Positions 22,010 through 33,600 of a stretch of 64,000 bases of DNA are shown one piece after another. Position numbers and translations under genes: made by a program. The DNA is taken from the NCBI RefSeq assembly GCF_030294985.1, contig NZ_AP024718.1:806001-870000 (forward strand), given 5' to 3'. This DNA is from Methylomarinovum tepidoasis (lineage in GTDB: Bacteria > Pseudomonadota > Gammaproteobacteria > Methylococcales > Methylothermaceae). The notes beneath the pieces are model-generated. The model was not told where the DNA came from. It worked only from the letters and a program-made list of their open reading frames with translations, and searched no databases. The number at the start of each line of letters is the position of its first letter. Within the stretch, counting starts at the first letter, position 1.

Positions 22010-22551
22010 AGTTATTGTTCGATTTTTTTCCCATCATTCTGTTCTTCGTCGCCTACAAGCTCGAAGGCATCTATACCGCCACCGTGGTGGCCATCGCCGC
22101 CACCTTCGTCCAGGTGGGCTGGATGTGGCTGCGCCACCGTCGGGTCGAAACCATGCACCTGGTCACCCTGGCGCTGATCGTGATCTTCGGCGGGGCGACC
22201 CTGTATCTCCACGACGAGCAGTTCATCAAGTGGAAACCCACGGTAATCAACTGGCTCTTCGGCATCGCGTTTCTCACCAGCCAGTTCTTCGGTGACAAGC
22301 CCTTCATCCAGCGGATGATGGCCGGCAACATCGAGCTGCCGCGGCCGGTCTGGTACCGGCTCAATCTCAGCTGGGCGCTGTTCTTCCTGTTTCTGGGAGC
22401 GCTCAATCTGGTCGTGGTCTATACCTTCGACACCGATACCTGGGTCAATTTCAAGCTGTTCGGGATGCTGGGCCTGACCTTGGCCTTCGTCATACTGCAG
22501 GCGGCTTTCCTGTCCCGTTATCTGCCCGAACCGGAATCGGAACAGGAATGA
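22006..22551 (+). CDS. yciB: Inner-membrane protein YciB (intracellular septation protein A family)
   Basis: A 181-residue protein with five predicted helices, linked in E. coli and Shigella to septation, cell-envelope elongation and membrane-potential maintenance. Visible blocks are [68 protein letters not shown] and [26 protein letters not shown]. It is followed by yciI and bolA through ATGA overlaps, a common gammaproteobacterial arrangement. Confidence 0.95.
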   Translation: MKLLFDFFPIILFFVAYKLEGIYTATVVAIAATFVQVGWMWLRHRRVETMHLVTLALIVIFGGATLYLHDEQFIKWKPTVINWLFGIAFLTSQFFGDKPFIQRMMAGNIELPRPVWYRLNLSWALFFLFLGALNLVVVYTFDTDTWVNFKLFGMLGLTLAFVILQAAFLSRYLPEPESEQE

Positions 22552-22856
22552 CCATGCTGTATGCCATTCTCGCCGAGGACGCCCCCGGCACCCTGACGTT
22601 GCGCCGCGAGAACCGCCCCGCCCATCTGCAGCGCCTGGAAGCGTTGCAGGCGGAAGGTCGTTTGCTGCTGGCCGGACCCCATCCCGCCATCGACAGTCCC
22701 GATCCGGGGGAGGCGGGTTTCAGCGGCAGCCTGATAGTGGCGGAATTTCCCAGTCTGGAAGCGGCCCGGGCATGGGCCGAAGCCGATCCCTACCACAAAG
22801 CGGGCGTCTATGCCCGCGTCACCGTCAAACCCTTCCTGCAGGTATTTCCAAGATGA
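22548..22856 (+). CDS. yciI: YciI family protein
   Basis: A 102-residue member of the YCII family, a ferredoxin-like fold with a conserved His-Asp pair of unknown catalytic role. Typical segments are [29 protein letters not shown] and [34 protein letters not shown]. It overlaps yciB and bolA by four bases on each side. Confidence 0.92.
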   Translation: MTMLYAILAEDAPGTLTLRRENRPAHLQRLEALQAEGRLLLAGPHPAIDSPDPGEAGFSGSLIVAEFPSLEAARAWAEADPYHKAGVYARVTVKPFLQVFPR

Positions 22857-23131
22857 GCGATCGCGTCTCACGGATCAAGGACCGTTTGCGACAGACCCTG
22901 TCCCCGCAACATCTGGAGCTGGTGGACGCCAGCGCCGCCCACGCCGGCCACGCCCAGGCGGGGGGCGCCGGGCATTTCTATCTCACCATCGTCTCCGCGG
23001 CTTTTGCCGGCAAGGGGCCGGTCCAGCGCCATCAGCTGGTCTATCAGGCGCTTGGGGACATGATGCAGAGCGAAATCCACGCCCTCAGCATCCAGGCCTA
23101 CACCCCTGAAGAATTTGCAACCAAAGGATGA
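22853..23131 (+). CDS. bolA: BolA family protein
   Basis: A 92-residue BolA-type protein with the invariant HxxG...HF pattern [25 protein letters not shown] and the C-terminal segment [29 protein letters not shown]. BolA proteins bind [2Fe-2S] clusters with monothiol glutaredoxins and influence cell shape. The start at 22853 overlaps the yciI stop; the upstream extension of the frame lies inside yciI. Confidence 0.92.
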   Translation: MSDRVSRIKDRLRQTLSPQHLELVDASAAHAGHAQAGGAGHFYLTIVSAAFAGKGPVQRHQLVYQALGDMMQSEIHALSIQAYTPEEFATKG

Positions 23132-24021
23132 AATCCATGAAGAAAACGCTACTTTTCACCGCCCTTTCTCTCGCCGTTCTGAGCGGCTGCAATGCCGGCG
23201 GCAACAAAGCTTCCGAGGCCCTGTCCCTGGCACCGGTGGACGAAAAGGACATCGTCGCCACCGTCAATGGCCGTCCGATTTCACGTCAGGAGCTCGACTA
23301 CATCAAATCGGAAATCACCCGAGGCAATCCCCAGGCGAAGATCAACATCCCGGAAGACAAGCTGGTCGAGGAACTGGTCAACCGCGAGCTGCTGCGCCAG
23401 GAGGCCGTTCAGAAACAGCTGACCCGGCAACCGGAGGTGGCCACCCGGATCCGCTATACCGAGCGGGCGGTGCTGTCCCAGGCCGACGCCCAGGAATATC
23501 TGAAACAGCATCCTGTCACCGAAGAACAGATCAAGGCCGAATACGACCGCTTGGTGGGGGCGATGAAACAGCAGGAATTCAAGGCCCGCCACATCCTGGT
23601 CAAAAGCAAGGAAGAAGCCGAGGAAATCATCAAGCAGCTGGACCAGGGCAAGGATTTCGCCGAGCTGGCCAAGCAGTACTCCATCGGTCCTTCGGCCAAG
23701 AGCGGCGGCGACCTGGGCTGGTTCACGCCGCAGCGCATGGTCAAACCTTTCGCCGATGCGGTGGTCGCGCTCAAGGACGGGGAATACACCAAGGAGCCGG
23801 TGCAGACCCGCTTCGGCTGGCACGTGATCCTGCGGGAACAGTCCCGGGCCAAGACTCCGCCCCCTTACGAACAGGTCAAGCCGCAGATCGAGCAGATGCT
23901 CAAGCGCAAGCTGATCCAGCAGCACATTCAGGAACTCAAACAGAAGGCGGACATCAAGCTGAAAACCGCCGAGCAGAAGGCTGCCCCGGCGCCCCAGCCG
24001 GCCGAAACCGCAACGCCCTGA
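23128..24021 (+). CDS. Parvulin-type peptidyl-prolyl isomerase, lipoprotein
   Basis: A foldase for exported proteins. A lipoprotein signal (TLLFTALSLAVLSGCN) is followed by a SurA/PrsA-like N-terminal helical domain (TVNGRPISRQELDYIKSEI) and one parvulin domain at about 150-245 (KARHILVKSKEEAEEIIKQL, SGGDLGWFTPQRMVKPFADAV, TRFGWHVILRE). The C-terminal region is helical and basic. Its ATG overlaps the bolA stop; a second ATG at 23137 is possible. Last gene of the yciB-yciI-bolA operon. Confidence 0.92.
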   Translation: MKSMKKTLLFTALSLAVLSGCNAGGNKASEALSLAPVDEKDIVATVNGRPISRQELDYIKSEITRGNPQAKINIPEDKLVEELVNRELLRQEAVQKQLTRQPEVATRIRYTERAVLSQADAQEYLKQHPVTEEQIKAEYDRLVGAMKQQEFKARHILVKSKEEAEEIIKQLDQGKDFAELAKQYSIGPSAKSGGDLGWFTPQRMVKPFADAVVALKDGEYTKEPVQTRFGWHVILREQSRAKTPPPYEQVKPQIEQMLKRKLIQQHIQELKQKADIKLKTAEQKAAPAPQPAETATP

Positions 24022-24042
24022 AACCTGGCTTCCAAGCGCTTG

Positions 24043-24066
24043 GAAAGGCGCCGTCCGGCGCCTTTC
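24043..24066 (+). terminator. Rho-independent terminator after the parvulin gene
   Basis: A perfect ten-pair stem (GAAAGGCGCC with GGCGCCTTTC) around a GTCC loop, with a short T-rich tail. A separate 14-base palindrome TCCAAGCGCTTGGA lies directly before it at 24031-24044, and the two hairpins share one or two bases. It lies between convergent genes and probably acts in both directions. Confidence 0.8.
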
Positions 24067-24068
24067 TT

Positions 24069-25210
24069 CTATCCGGCCGCCTTGCGTTCGAGGCGGGTCA
24101 GAACCCCACCGCTTTCCACCCGGTTACGGCCTTCGCGCTTGGCGACGTAGAGGGCCTGGTCGGCAAGTTCCAACAGGCGCATGAGATCTTCCTTGCCCAC
24201 CGGAGAAACCCGTTCGGGATCGTATTCCGCCACCCCGATGGAAAGGGTGAGGGAAATCGCATTCTGATTGTGGTCGACGATCTCCAGTTTCTCGATGCGC
24301 TGGCGGATGCGCTCGGCCACCTCGGCGCCCCGTTCGAGATTCGCGCCTGACAGCAGGGCGACGAACTCTTCCCCGCCATAGCGGGCCAGAACGTCGTTGC
24401 TGCGCAGCTGGGTGCGGATCTGCTGGGCCACCTCCGCCAGCACCAGATCGCCGGTCTGGTGGCCGTAGGTGTCGTTGATCTTCTTGAAATGGTCGATGTC
24501 GAGGAACAGGCAGGTCAGCGGTTCGCGGGTACGCTGGGCGCGATCGATTTCCTCGCTCAGGCGTTGTTCGAAGAAGCGGCGGTTGTTGACGCCGGTGAGG
24601 GTGTCGATCAGGCTGGTGCGGCGCAGCAGCTCGAAATTGAGGGTGTTTTCCAGGCACACCGACAGCACCGAGCGCAGCCGGTCGAGGAAATCGGTCGCCA
24701 TACCGTAGCTGAAACGGTCCGCCTCGTCGCTGCCCAGGTTGAGGCTGCCGAGCAGCTGGCCGCGCCGCGCCAGCGGCAGCAGCGCGATGCTGGCGGGGCA
24801 TTCGCCGGAAAACAGAGGGCGGTGGCGGGCTTTGCAATCCCCCAGATAAGGACGGAAGGCCCGTCCGAACCACTCCTTGAGCGGGTTTTCCTCCGCCACC
24901 AGGATCAGCCCCGGCAGTTTTTCCGGTTGCAGGCCGTCTTCCACCAGGAACTGGCGCAATTCCCCCTTGCGATCGATCAGGGTCAGGCTGACGTGGGCCA
25001 GCTCGAACACCGCCCGGGTGTCGGCCAGGACGTGCTCGACCAGTTCGCGTAGGGAGTTGAGGGCGAGCAGCTGGGTTTCCAGGGCGTAAAAGCGGTGGAG
25101 CTTGTCGTCGTTCTGGCGGATGCGTTCGATCATCCGGTCGAGATGGCTCTGCAGGATGCAGAGTTCGGTCTGCAGGGCTTCGATCTCCGTCACCGGGTCC
25201 ACCTGGGCCA

Positions 25211-25211
<1 letters not shown>
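24069..25211 (-). CDS. GAF(DUF484)-GGDEF diguanylate cyclase
   Basis: Makes cyclic di-GMP from two GTP. The 380 residues have a coiled segment at about 10-45, a DUF484/GAF-like sensory domain at about 50-205 and a GGDEF domain from about 210. The active site is GGEEF. RSND lies exactly five residues upstream, the RxxD product-inhibition site. No transmembrane helix is visible, so it is cytoplasmic. It overlaps the ligA stop, ending the smc-zipA-ligA operon. Confidence 0.92.
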
Positions 25212-27229
<2,018 letters not shown>

Positions 27230-27919
27230 TCAGGCTTCCCCCTTGAGCTGGCGGCGCCACTGGGCCAGACGTACGGCGGTGAGCGGCTGGCGGCGATCGT
27301 CCCATTCGCTGCCGCCGAGGCGCTGGGCGAGGGCATGGCAGGTTTTCACCATGATCTCGAAGCTTTCCAGGGGGCGCTTGAGCAGGGGAGGCTGCATGAA
27401 CAGGGTCACGCCGGGAGTGTGGAATTCCTCCATCCGCTCGATGGGGAAGGTGCCGGGTTTGACCAGGCTGGCGAGGCTGAACAGGGTTTCGCCACCGCGG
27501 CGGTAGTGGAAGATTTCCATCTCGCCGTATTCGAGGCCGAGATCGGTCAGCGCCTGCAGCAGTTCCGGACCTCGAAACGGCTGATTTTTGGGGGCGGCGA
27601 TGCTGAGCTGAATCACTTCCGGCAGCTTGGCTGGCGGCGTTTCGTCCGTCGGTTCCGCGGCGGTTTCCGCCTTGGCCTGCTCGGCGTCGGCCACGTCCAC
27701 GTCGGGGGTGAGATTTTCCTCCGCCGGATTGAGGGAGACGGCGTCGATCTCGTCCAGTTCGAAATCGTTCTCAGGCAAAGCCCGGTCCAGGGTTTCGAAG
27801 GTATCCTTCAGCTGGCGGCGGCGTTTCTTCCAGTAGTCCCACAGGAAGACGCCCACCAGCAGCAGCACGCCGGCGACGGCGAGCACGATGCGCAAGGTGG
27901 TCTTGTCCAGCGATTCCAT
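27230..27919 (-). CDS. zipA: Cell division protein ZipA
   Basis: Tethers FtsZ to the membrane during division. An N-terminal membrane helix (TTLRIVLAVAGVLLLVGVFLWDYW) is followed by an acidic, Pro/Ala-rich linker. The C-terminal FtsZ-binding domain runs from about residue 100 (PEVIQLSIAAPKNQPFRGPELLQALTDLGLEYGEMEIFHY). ATG at 27919 is preferred over GTG at 27925, since it has the better SD (GGGGAG). Linkage to ligA and smc is common in gammaproteobacteria. Confidence 0.95.
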   Translation of the reverse strand: MESLDKTTLRIVLAVAGVLLLVGVFLWDYWKKRRRQLKDTFETLDRALPENDFELDEIDAVSLNPAEENLTPDVDVADAEQAKAETAAEPTDETPPAKLPEVIQLSIAAPKNQPFRGPELLQALTDLGLEYGEMEIFHYRRGGETLFSLASLVKPGTFPIERMEEFHTPGVTLFMQPPLLKRPLESFEIMVKTCHALAQRLGGSEWDDRRQPLTAVRLAQWRRQLKGEA

Positions 27920-27931
27920 CTCCACTCCCCT

Positions 27932-30900
27932 CTAGGCCGCCATTTCGGCCGCGCGTTTAAGATCCACGGAGACGATGCGCGACACCCCGGGCTCGCGCAT
28001 GGTGACGCCGATGAGCTGGTCGGCGATCTCCATGGTGATTTTGTTATGGGTGATGAATAGGAATTGTACCCGCTCCGCCATGGATTGCAGAAGCTGACAG
28101 AAGCGGCCGACGTTGGCGTCGTCCAGCGGAGCGTCCACCTCGTCGAGAATGCAGAAGGGGGCGGGGTTGAGCTCGAAGAAGGAAAACACCAGGGCGACGG
28201 CGGTCAGGGCCTTCTCGCCGCCGGAAAGAAGATGGATGGAGCTGTTGCGCTTGCCAGGCGGTCGGGCGACGATACGCACCCCGGCTTCGAGAGGATCGTC
28301 TCCGGTCAGCTCCAGCCGCGCCTCTCCGCCGCCGAACAGGGCGGGAAAACGCTGGCGGAAATGACCGTCCACGGCGGTGAAGGTCTCCCGGAAGCGGGTC
28401 CGGGTTTCGCGGTCGATGGTGCGGATCGCCTTCTCCAGCAGGGCCAGGGCGGCTTCCAGATCCCGATACTGGCTGTCGATGAAGTCCAGCCGTTCCCGCA
28501 GGATTTTGTGTTCCTCGATGGCGGCCAGGTTGACGTCCCCGAGGCGGGCCTGATCCCGTTCCAGGTGCTTGAGGCGCTGCTGCCACACGGCCGGATCGGC
28601 TTCGGGCGGCAGGGTTTCGAGCAGGGGCGCCAGTTCGACATCCGCTTCGGCCACCTGCGCGCGGGCGGCGTCGAAGCGCACCCGCGCCGCCTCGGCCGCC
28701 AGGCGGGCCTGCTCCACCTGCTGACGGGCTTGGTCGCGGGCCTGTTCCTGCCGGCGGCGCCGGCCTTCCAGGGTCCGCAAGGTTTCCACGGCCTGTTCCA
28801 GTTCCCGCCGGCAGGCGGCCAGCGCCGCTTCCAGTTCCGGGCGGCGGGCGCGCAACGCTTCCAGCTGCTCGCGGGCGCGGGCGAGGGGCTCGGCCTCCGC
28901 GTCCTGGCGCGCCTCGGCCTCTGCCAGGCGGTGGGACAGTTCGCGGCATTGCAGCTCGCCGCGCTGCAGTTGCCCGGCCAGCAGGTCGGCGGTGCGCTTT
29001 GCGTGTTCCAGCGCGGTTTCCAGCCGGGTGACCTGTTCGCGGCTGTGGCGGGCCTTGGCGGCGGCGGTTTCGTGTTGCTGGCGGCAGCGGTCGAGCCGGG
29101 CCTCGTGGCCTTGGATCTGATCGGTCAGTTCGCCGCTCTGCTGCCGCAGGGCGGCGATCCGGCGGTCCAGGGAGGCCAGTTTGGCGTCGGTCCGGGCGCT
29201 TTCCTGTTCGATTTCCCGGGATTCACGCGCCAGTTGTTCCAGACGCCGGCCGGTTTCCCGGTGCCGGCGGCAGGCGGCCTGATGTTCGGCCTGCAGCCGG
29301 GCCAGGGCGGCGTGTTGGTCGCGTTCCCGGGCCTGCAGGGTTTCCTGCCGCAGGGTGTGGGTTTGCAGGGTCTCCTGCAGCCGGGCCAGTTCGGCCTGAA
29401 CGCTTCGGTGTTGACGCTGCAGCCGGTCGAGGCGGTCGCGCAGCTCGCGCAGGGTCTTCTGCCGCGTCAGCACCCCGGCCTCCTCGTCGGCGGGGCGGGG
29501 GAGGTGGCAGTGATCGGGACCGACCTGTTCACCGGCCGGGGTGATCCAGCATTCGTGGGGGGCGAGGCGGTCGCGTCGGGCCAGGGCGGTGGCGAGGTCT
29601 TGGCAGCAGCGGAAGCGGTTCAGGAAAGCGGGCGCCGGACCCTTGAGGATTTTGGCCGCCAGGGTGTCTGGATGCGGAGTGGTGGCGGTCGCGGTGGCCA
29701 GCAGGGAAAGACTGGCCGGTGGTGTCTCCGGCGGCTGCGGCAGGCTTTCATGGCACAGGGCCTCGAGCCAGTGGCCGAGCGCGGCTTCCAGCGCCCGTTC
29801 CCAGCCTGGTTCCGCTTCCAGGGTTTCCCCCAGCCGGGGCAATTTCTGCCAGCCCTGGCGGGTCAGCCAGTCCTGCAGCGCTTTTTGGTCCTTGCCCAGG
29901 GCGTGGTGCTGCAGGGTTTCCAGGGCGCTGATGCGGCCCTGAAGGCGGTGGATTTCGCTTTCCAGCTGGGCCAGTTCCCGGCGCTGCTGTTCCCGCTGCC
30001 GCTCGAGGGACTGGGTTTCGGCCGCCAGCTGCGCCAGTTGCTGGCGGCACTGGCGGTGGGTGCTTTGGGCTTGGTCGAGGCGCTGCTGCCAGGCGGCGGC
30101 ATCGAAGCGGCCCTGGGCTCGTTCCAGTTCTTCACGCTGGGCGCCGAGCCGCGCCAGGCGCTGTTGCAACTGGGCCTGCTGGTGCTGCAGGTGCTTGGTT
30201 TCGGATTCCGCCAGCTGCAATTCGTGCTGGTGCTGGCGTTGCCGGTCACGCAACTGAGCGAAGCGGCGGCGGGCTTCCTGCCATTCGGCTTCGGTCCGAC
30301 GCTGACGCTCGCTATCGGCGTGGGCCTGCTGGCGGGCTGCTGCCAGTTCGGTTTCCAACTGGTGGCGCTGGCGTGTCAGTTCTTCCTGTTGCTGACGATC
30401 CTGCGCCAGGGCGGTACGGGTGCGCTCCAGTTCCCGGCGCCATTCGGCCAGGGTCTGGCGGCGCTGGGCCTGGTTTTCCTCCAGATGCCTGACCGTCTGC
30501 TCGCTGCGGCCGATGTCGGCGTCCAGCTGATACCGTTTGGCCTGCCAGTGCTGCAATTGCTTTTCCAGCTGATCGACCCGCTCCCGGGCGGCGCCGGCCT
30601 CGGTTTCGGCCTGCCGCCAGGCGGCCTCGTGCTGCTTCAGTTCGCGCTCCCTTTCGGCCAGCCGAGCCTGGGCGCGGCGGTATTCGTCGTCGGCTGCGCG
30701 CCACTGCAGGGCCAGCAGCTGGTGCTGGCAGATGCGGATCTGGCGCGCCAGGTCGCGGAACTTCTCCGCCTTTTTGGCCTGACGGGCGAGGCGGTTGACC
30801 TGGGTCTGCAGTTCGGCGCGGACGTCGGCGACCCGTTCCAGATTGGCGCGGGTGTGTTCCATCTTCAATTCGGTCTCGCGGCGCCTTTCCTTGTACTTGG

Positions 30901-31411
30901 ACAGTCCTGCGGCCTCCTCGATGAACAGGCGCAGGTCGTCGGGCTTGGACTCGATGAAGCGCGACACCATGCCCTGTTCGATGATGGCGTAGCTGCGCAG
31001 TCCCAGGCCGGTGCCCAGGAACAGGTCCATGATGTCGCGGCGGCGGCAGCGGCTGCCGTTGAGAAAATACTGGGACTGGCCCTCGCGGGACACCTGGCGT
31101 TTGACCGAGATCTGGGCGTAGTTGGCGAACTCACCCCCGGCGCGGCCGTCATTGTTGTCGAAGATCAGCTCCACCGTCGCCAGCGAGGCCGGCGCCCGCC
31201 CGGCGGCGCCGTTGAAGATCACGTCGCTCATGGCGCTGCCCCTGAGATGTTTGGCCGAGCTTTCGCCGATGACAAAACGCACCGCGTCGATGAGGTTGGA
31301 TTTGCCGCAGCCGTTGGGTCCGACGATGCCGATCAGCCGCCCCGGCAGGACGAGGGTGGTGGGATCGACGAAGGATTTGAAGCCGGCCAGTTTGATCTTT
31401 TCCAGGCGCAT
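27932..31411 (-). CDS. smc: Chromosome partition protein SMC
   Basis: ATPase that shapes the chromosome. The 1159 residues have the N-terminal Walker [17 protein letters not shown], long coiled coils rich in Gln/Arg/Glu, a hinge at about 500-640, and the C-terminal ABC signature [15 protein letters not shown] with Walker [14 protein letters not shown]. This is SMC rather than MukB. It heads the smc-zipA-ligA-diguanylate cyclase operon. An open frame of more than 1100 codons on the opposite strand is a compositional shadow. Confidence 0.97.
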   Translation of the reverse strand: MRLEKIKLAGFKSFVDPTTLVLPGRLIGIVGPNGCGKSNLIDAVRFVIGESSAKHLRGSAMSDVIFNGAAGRAPASLATVELIFDNNDGRAGGEFANYAQISVKRQVSREGQSQYFLNGSRCRRRDIMDLFLGTGLGLRSYAIIEQGMVSRFIESKPDDLRLFIEEAAGLSKYKERRRETELKMEHTRANLERVADVRAELQTQVNRLARQAKKAEKFRDLARQIRICQHQLLALQWRAADDEYRRAQARLAERERELKQHEAAWRQAETEAGAARERVDQLEKQLQHWQAKRYQLDADIGRSEQTVRHLEENQAQRRQTLAEWRRELERTRTALAQDRQQQEELTRQRHQLETELAAARQQAHADSERQRRTEAEWQEARRRFAQLRDRQRQHQHELQLAESETKHLQHQQAQLQQRLARLGAQREELERAQGRFDAAAWQQRLDQAQSTHRQCRQQLAQLAAETQSLERQREQQRRELAQLESEIHRLQGRISALETLQHHALGKDQKALQDWLTRQGWQKLPRLGETLEAEPGWERALEAALGHWLEALCHESLPQPPETPPASLSLLATATATTPHPDTLAAKILKGPAPAFLNRFRCCQDLATALARRDRLAPHECWITPAGEQVGPDHCHLPRPADEEAGVLTRQKTLRELRDRLDRLQRQHRSVQAELARLQETLQTHTLRQETLQARERDQHAALARLQAEHQAACRRHRETGRRLEQLARESREIEQESARTDAKLASLDRRIAALRQQSGELTDQIQGHEARLDRCRQQHETAAAKARHSREQVTRLETALEHAKRTADLLAGQLQRGELQCRELSHRLAEAEARQDAEAEPLARAREQLEALRARRPELEAALAACRRELEQAVETLRTLEGRRRRQEQARDQARQQVEQARLAAEAARVRFDAARAQVAEADVELAPLLETLPPEADPAVWQQRLKHLERDQARLGDVNLAAIEEHKILRERLDFIDSQYRDLEAALALLEKAIRTIDRETRTRFRETFTAVDGHFRQRFPALFGGGEARLELTGDDPLEAGVRIVARPPGKRNSSIHLLSGGEKALTAVALVFSFFELNPAPFCILDEVDAPLDDANVGRFCQLLQSMAERVQFLFITHNKITMEIADQLIGVTMREPGVSRIVSVDLKRAAEMAA

Positions 31412-31491
31412 GGAATGGTGCCGCCCGCAGGGCGTCTAAGCGAAGAATCGCGTATTATATCGACCTTTTCCCATTCCTTTCAGAAAACGCC

Positions 31492-31848
31492 ATGACCGCC
31501 AAACCGAGCAAGCAGCTGGAAACCTTCCCCAACCCCAACCCGCAGCGCGACTACACCATCCGCATCGAGTCGCCGGAATTCACCTGCCTGTGCCCCAAGA
31601 CCTGCCAGCCGGATTTCGCCACCATTCTGATCGAGTACGTTCCCGACCAGCTCTGCATCGAGCTCAAGTCCTACAAGCTGTATCTGTGGTCCTACCGCGA
31701 CGAGGGCGCCTTCCACGAGGCTGTCACCAACCGGATTCTCGACGACCTGGTGGCCGCCTGCCGGCCGCGCTGGATGCGGATCGAAGCCAGGTTCAACGTC
31801 CGCGGCGGCATCTACACCACGGTGACGGCGGAATACCGCAAGGACTGA
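31492..31848 (+). CDS. queF: preQ0 reductase QueF (short form)
   Basis: NADPH-dependent reduction of 7-cyano-7-deazaguanine to preQ1, a step to queuosine. The 118-residue short form has the nucleophile Cys34 in [10 protein letters not shown] and the conserved Glu57 in [22 protein letters not shown]. The usual glycine of CPKTGQPDF is a cysteine here (Cys38), giving three cysteines in seven residues. It is divergent from smc and shares an 80-base gap with it. queE, queC and queD lie elsewhere in the window. Confidence 0.94.
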   Translation: MTAKPSKQLETFPNPNPQRDYTIRIESPEFTCLCPKTCQPDFATILIEYVPDQLCIELKSYKLYLWSYRDEGAFHEAVTNRILDDLVAACRPRWMRIEARFNVRGGIYTTVTAEYRKD

Positions 31849-31851
31849 ATC

Positions 31852-32502
31852 TCAGGCGCCGGTGGAGCCTTCGGGCCGTTTTCGGAGACAGAAGCGGCAG
31901 TCTCCATCACCGCGGACCATGCAGCTCCGCTGGGCCACCGTCCCTTCCAGGAGGCCGTCCAGCAGCCCCAGGTCCAAGGCGCAGACTTCTCGGTGGGCCT
32001 TGGCCAGATCATGATAGATGCAGTTTTTAGCGCTGATTTCCGGCAGTCTCTCCTTCCCTTCCACGACCTGGGCCTGATAGCCGAAGTCGCGCATGATGCG
32101 GACCACCTCACGGATTTTCTCCGTCCCTTCCTTGTCCCGCAGCCGCTCCCGTAGCGGGACGGCAGCTTCGCGGCCCAGCTGATAGAGCAGTTTTTCCACC
32201 GCCTCGCTGCCCATACGTTCCAGCAGTTGCTGCAACAGCAGTTCCGAGAACCAGGCGTAGTGCTTGGGGAACAAGTGGACACCTCGGTCGCTGAGCACGT
32301 AGATCTGACTGGGGCGGCCCCCGGTTTTGACCAGGGCGTGGCGAGCCACATAACCGTCCCGCTCCAGGGTGGTCAGGTGCTGGTGGACGGCCGGTTTGGA
32401 CACCCCCAGGGCCCGTGCCAGTTCGTCCATGGTCATGCCAGACTTGTTCTCCAGCAACAGGTTCAGCAACTGCTGTTGCCGTTCGCCAAGGCTGTTGATC
32501 AC
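31852..32502 (-). CDS. SufR-like winged-helix regulator with cysteine-rich C-terminus
   Basis: A 216-residue DeoR/ArsR-type regulator. The N-terminal winged helix is MTMDELARALGVSKPAVHQHLTTLERDGYV. The C-terminal domain holds Cys161, Cys174, Cys194, Cys202 and Cys205 in the SufR-like arrangement (NCIYH, VCALDLG, RSCMVRGDGDCRFC), so an Fe-S cluster is likely. I choose the GTG at 32502 because a near-perfect SD (CAGGAGGAA) sits six bases upstream; the longer frame to 32529 would include that SD. It is divergent from the multicopper oxidase operon, which it probably controls. SufR homologs repress suf genes, but no suf genes are here. Confidence 0.8.
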   Translation of the reverse strand: MINSLGERQQQLLNLLLENKSGMTMDELARALGVSKPAVHQHLTTLERDGYVARHALVKTGGRPSQIYVLSDRGVHLFPKHYAWFSELLLQQLLERMGSEAVEKLLYQLGREAAVPLRERLRDKEGTEKIREVVRIMRDFGYQAQVVEGKERLPEISAKNCIYHDLAKAHREVCALDLGLLDGLLEGTVAQRSCMVRGDGDCRFCLRKRPEGSTGA

Positions 32503-32554
32503 GTCTTCCTCCTGAATCGTGGGAATCATCAGTTTACTCGTTTTGGACGAACCG

Positions 32555-32610
32555 ACTAATTTTAGTTTTTAAATAAAAATATTGACAAAGTTTATTTGCG
32601 GCGATTTACT
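32555..32610 (+). promoter_or_regulatory. Promoter and possible operator of the multicopper oxidase operon
   Basis: TTGACA at 32582-32587 is a perfect -35, 17 bases before TTTACT at 32605-32610 (a 3/6 -10, so activation or another -10 is possible). Just upstream, ACTAA-TT-TTAGT (32555-32566) is a short inverted repeat in an unusually AT-rich stretch. It is a candidate site for the divergent regulator. The -35 and -10 match is seen; the operator is inference. Confidence 0.5.
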
Positions 32611-32648
32611 AGACGGTGCAAGTCTCATACTCACTCGAGGAGAAGGTT

Positions 32649-33587
32649 ATGCGCTTACACAGTCTGTTGTTGCTGTTGCTTTGCGGTATCGCCCTGCCGC
32701 TGCAGGCGGCTGTCCACCGTATCACCCTGCGTGCGGTGTCCCTGCCCTCCGGACAGCTGGCCTACCAGATGGTGCGCCACCAGGTGGAGGATCGGGGCAG
32801 AACCGAGGACGTCACCGGCCGCTACGCCGCCGGGCCCACCATTCCCGGTCCGACCATCATCCTGACCGAAGGGGATACGGCCTACGTGACCCTGGAGCAC
32901 GGCATCCGGGGTTCGGATCTGCCGGTAAGCCTGCACGTCCACGGGGTGCATTATCCCTTCGACAGCGACGGGACCACCAAGGTACTCAATCAGGTGGCCG
33001 ACCACGTCGCCCGTCCGGGGAAACCCTACACCTACAAGTGGATCGCGGCACCGGGCACGGCCGGTACCTGGATGTACCACGACCACGCCTTCGGTGACCC
33101 CAAGGTGGGGGCCGAAGACAAGGGTCTGTTTGGCACCCTGATCGTCAATCCCGCCAGCGGCAAAGTCGATGCTTTGATCGACGGCAGGATCCAGAAGGTG
33201 AACCTCAGGGACATCAAGCGGGAATTCGTCCTGTGGATGCACGAAACCACCTTCTGGGGTCAGGAAATCAACCATATCGTCAACCGCCAGATCCCTCTGT
33301 GGACCAATCCCACCGTCGGCGCCCGTGAAGGGGATCTGGTGCGTTTCCACGTTATCGGCATCGGCACCGCCTTCCACACCTTCCATCTGCACGGCCACCG
33401 CTGGATCGAACCGGGCACCACCCACGTGGTGGACACCGTCAACATCGGTCCCATCAGCCGGACCAGCTTCGTGGTCAAGGCCGGCGAGGGCGTGGGGCCC
33501 GGTGACTGGCACTATCACTGCCACGTCATCCAGCACATGCAGAGCGGCATGATGGGCAAATTCCGGGTGATTCCGAGCAACCGTTGA
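32649..33587 (+). CDS. Two-domain laccase-like multicopper oxidase, exported
   Basis: Oxidises a substrate with four coppers and reduces O2 to water. A Sec signal (SLLLLLLCGIALPLQA) precedes two cupredoxin domains in 312 residues. All eight trinuclear-centre histidines fall in four HxH pairs: 96/98, 144/146, 246/248 and 290/292. The type-1 site is His243, Cys291, His296 and axial Met301 in domain 2 only. That is the two-domain type-B arrangement rather than copper nitrite reductase. The substrate is unknown. The ATG at 32649 has a strong GAGGAGAAGG. Next gene: the cupredoxin-propeller, 13 bases on. Confidence 0.9.
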   Translation: MRLHSLLLLLLCGIALPLQAAVHRITLRAVSLPSGQLAYQMVRHQVEDRGRTEDVTGRYAAGPTIPGPTIILTEGDTAYVTLEHGIRGSDLPVSLHVHGVHYPFDSDGTTKVLNQVADHVARPGKPYTYKWIAAPGTAGTWMYHDHAFGDPKVGAEDKGLFGTLIVNPASGKVDALIDGRIQKVNLRDIKREFVLWMHETTFWGQEINHIVNRQIPLWTNPTVGAREGDLVRFHVIGIGTAFHTFHLHGHRWIEPGTTHVVDTVNIGPISRTSFVVKAGEGVGPGDWHYHCHVIQHMQSGMMGKFRVIPSNR

Positions 33588-33600
33588 GGAGGAAATCGGT

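Noticed and set aside
28064-31495. 1143-codon open frame opposite smc
   Set aside because: The translation is a low-complexity Gly/Gln/Leu-rich product of GC-rich codons read in reverse; smc on the other strand is fully conserved.
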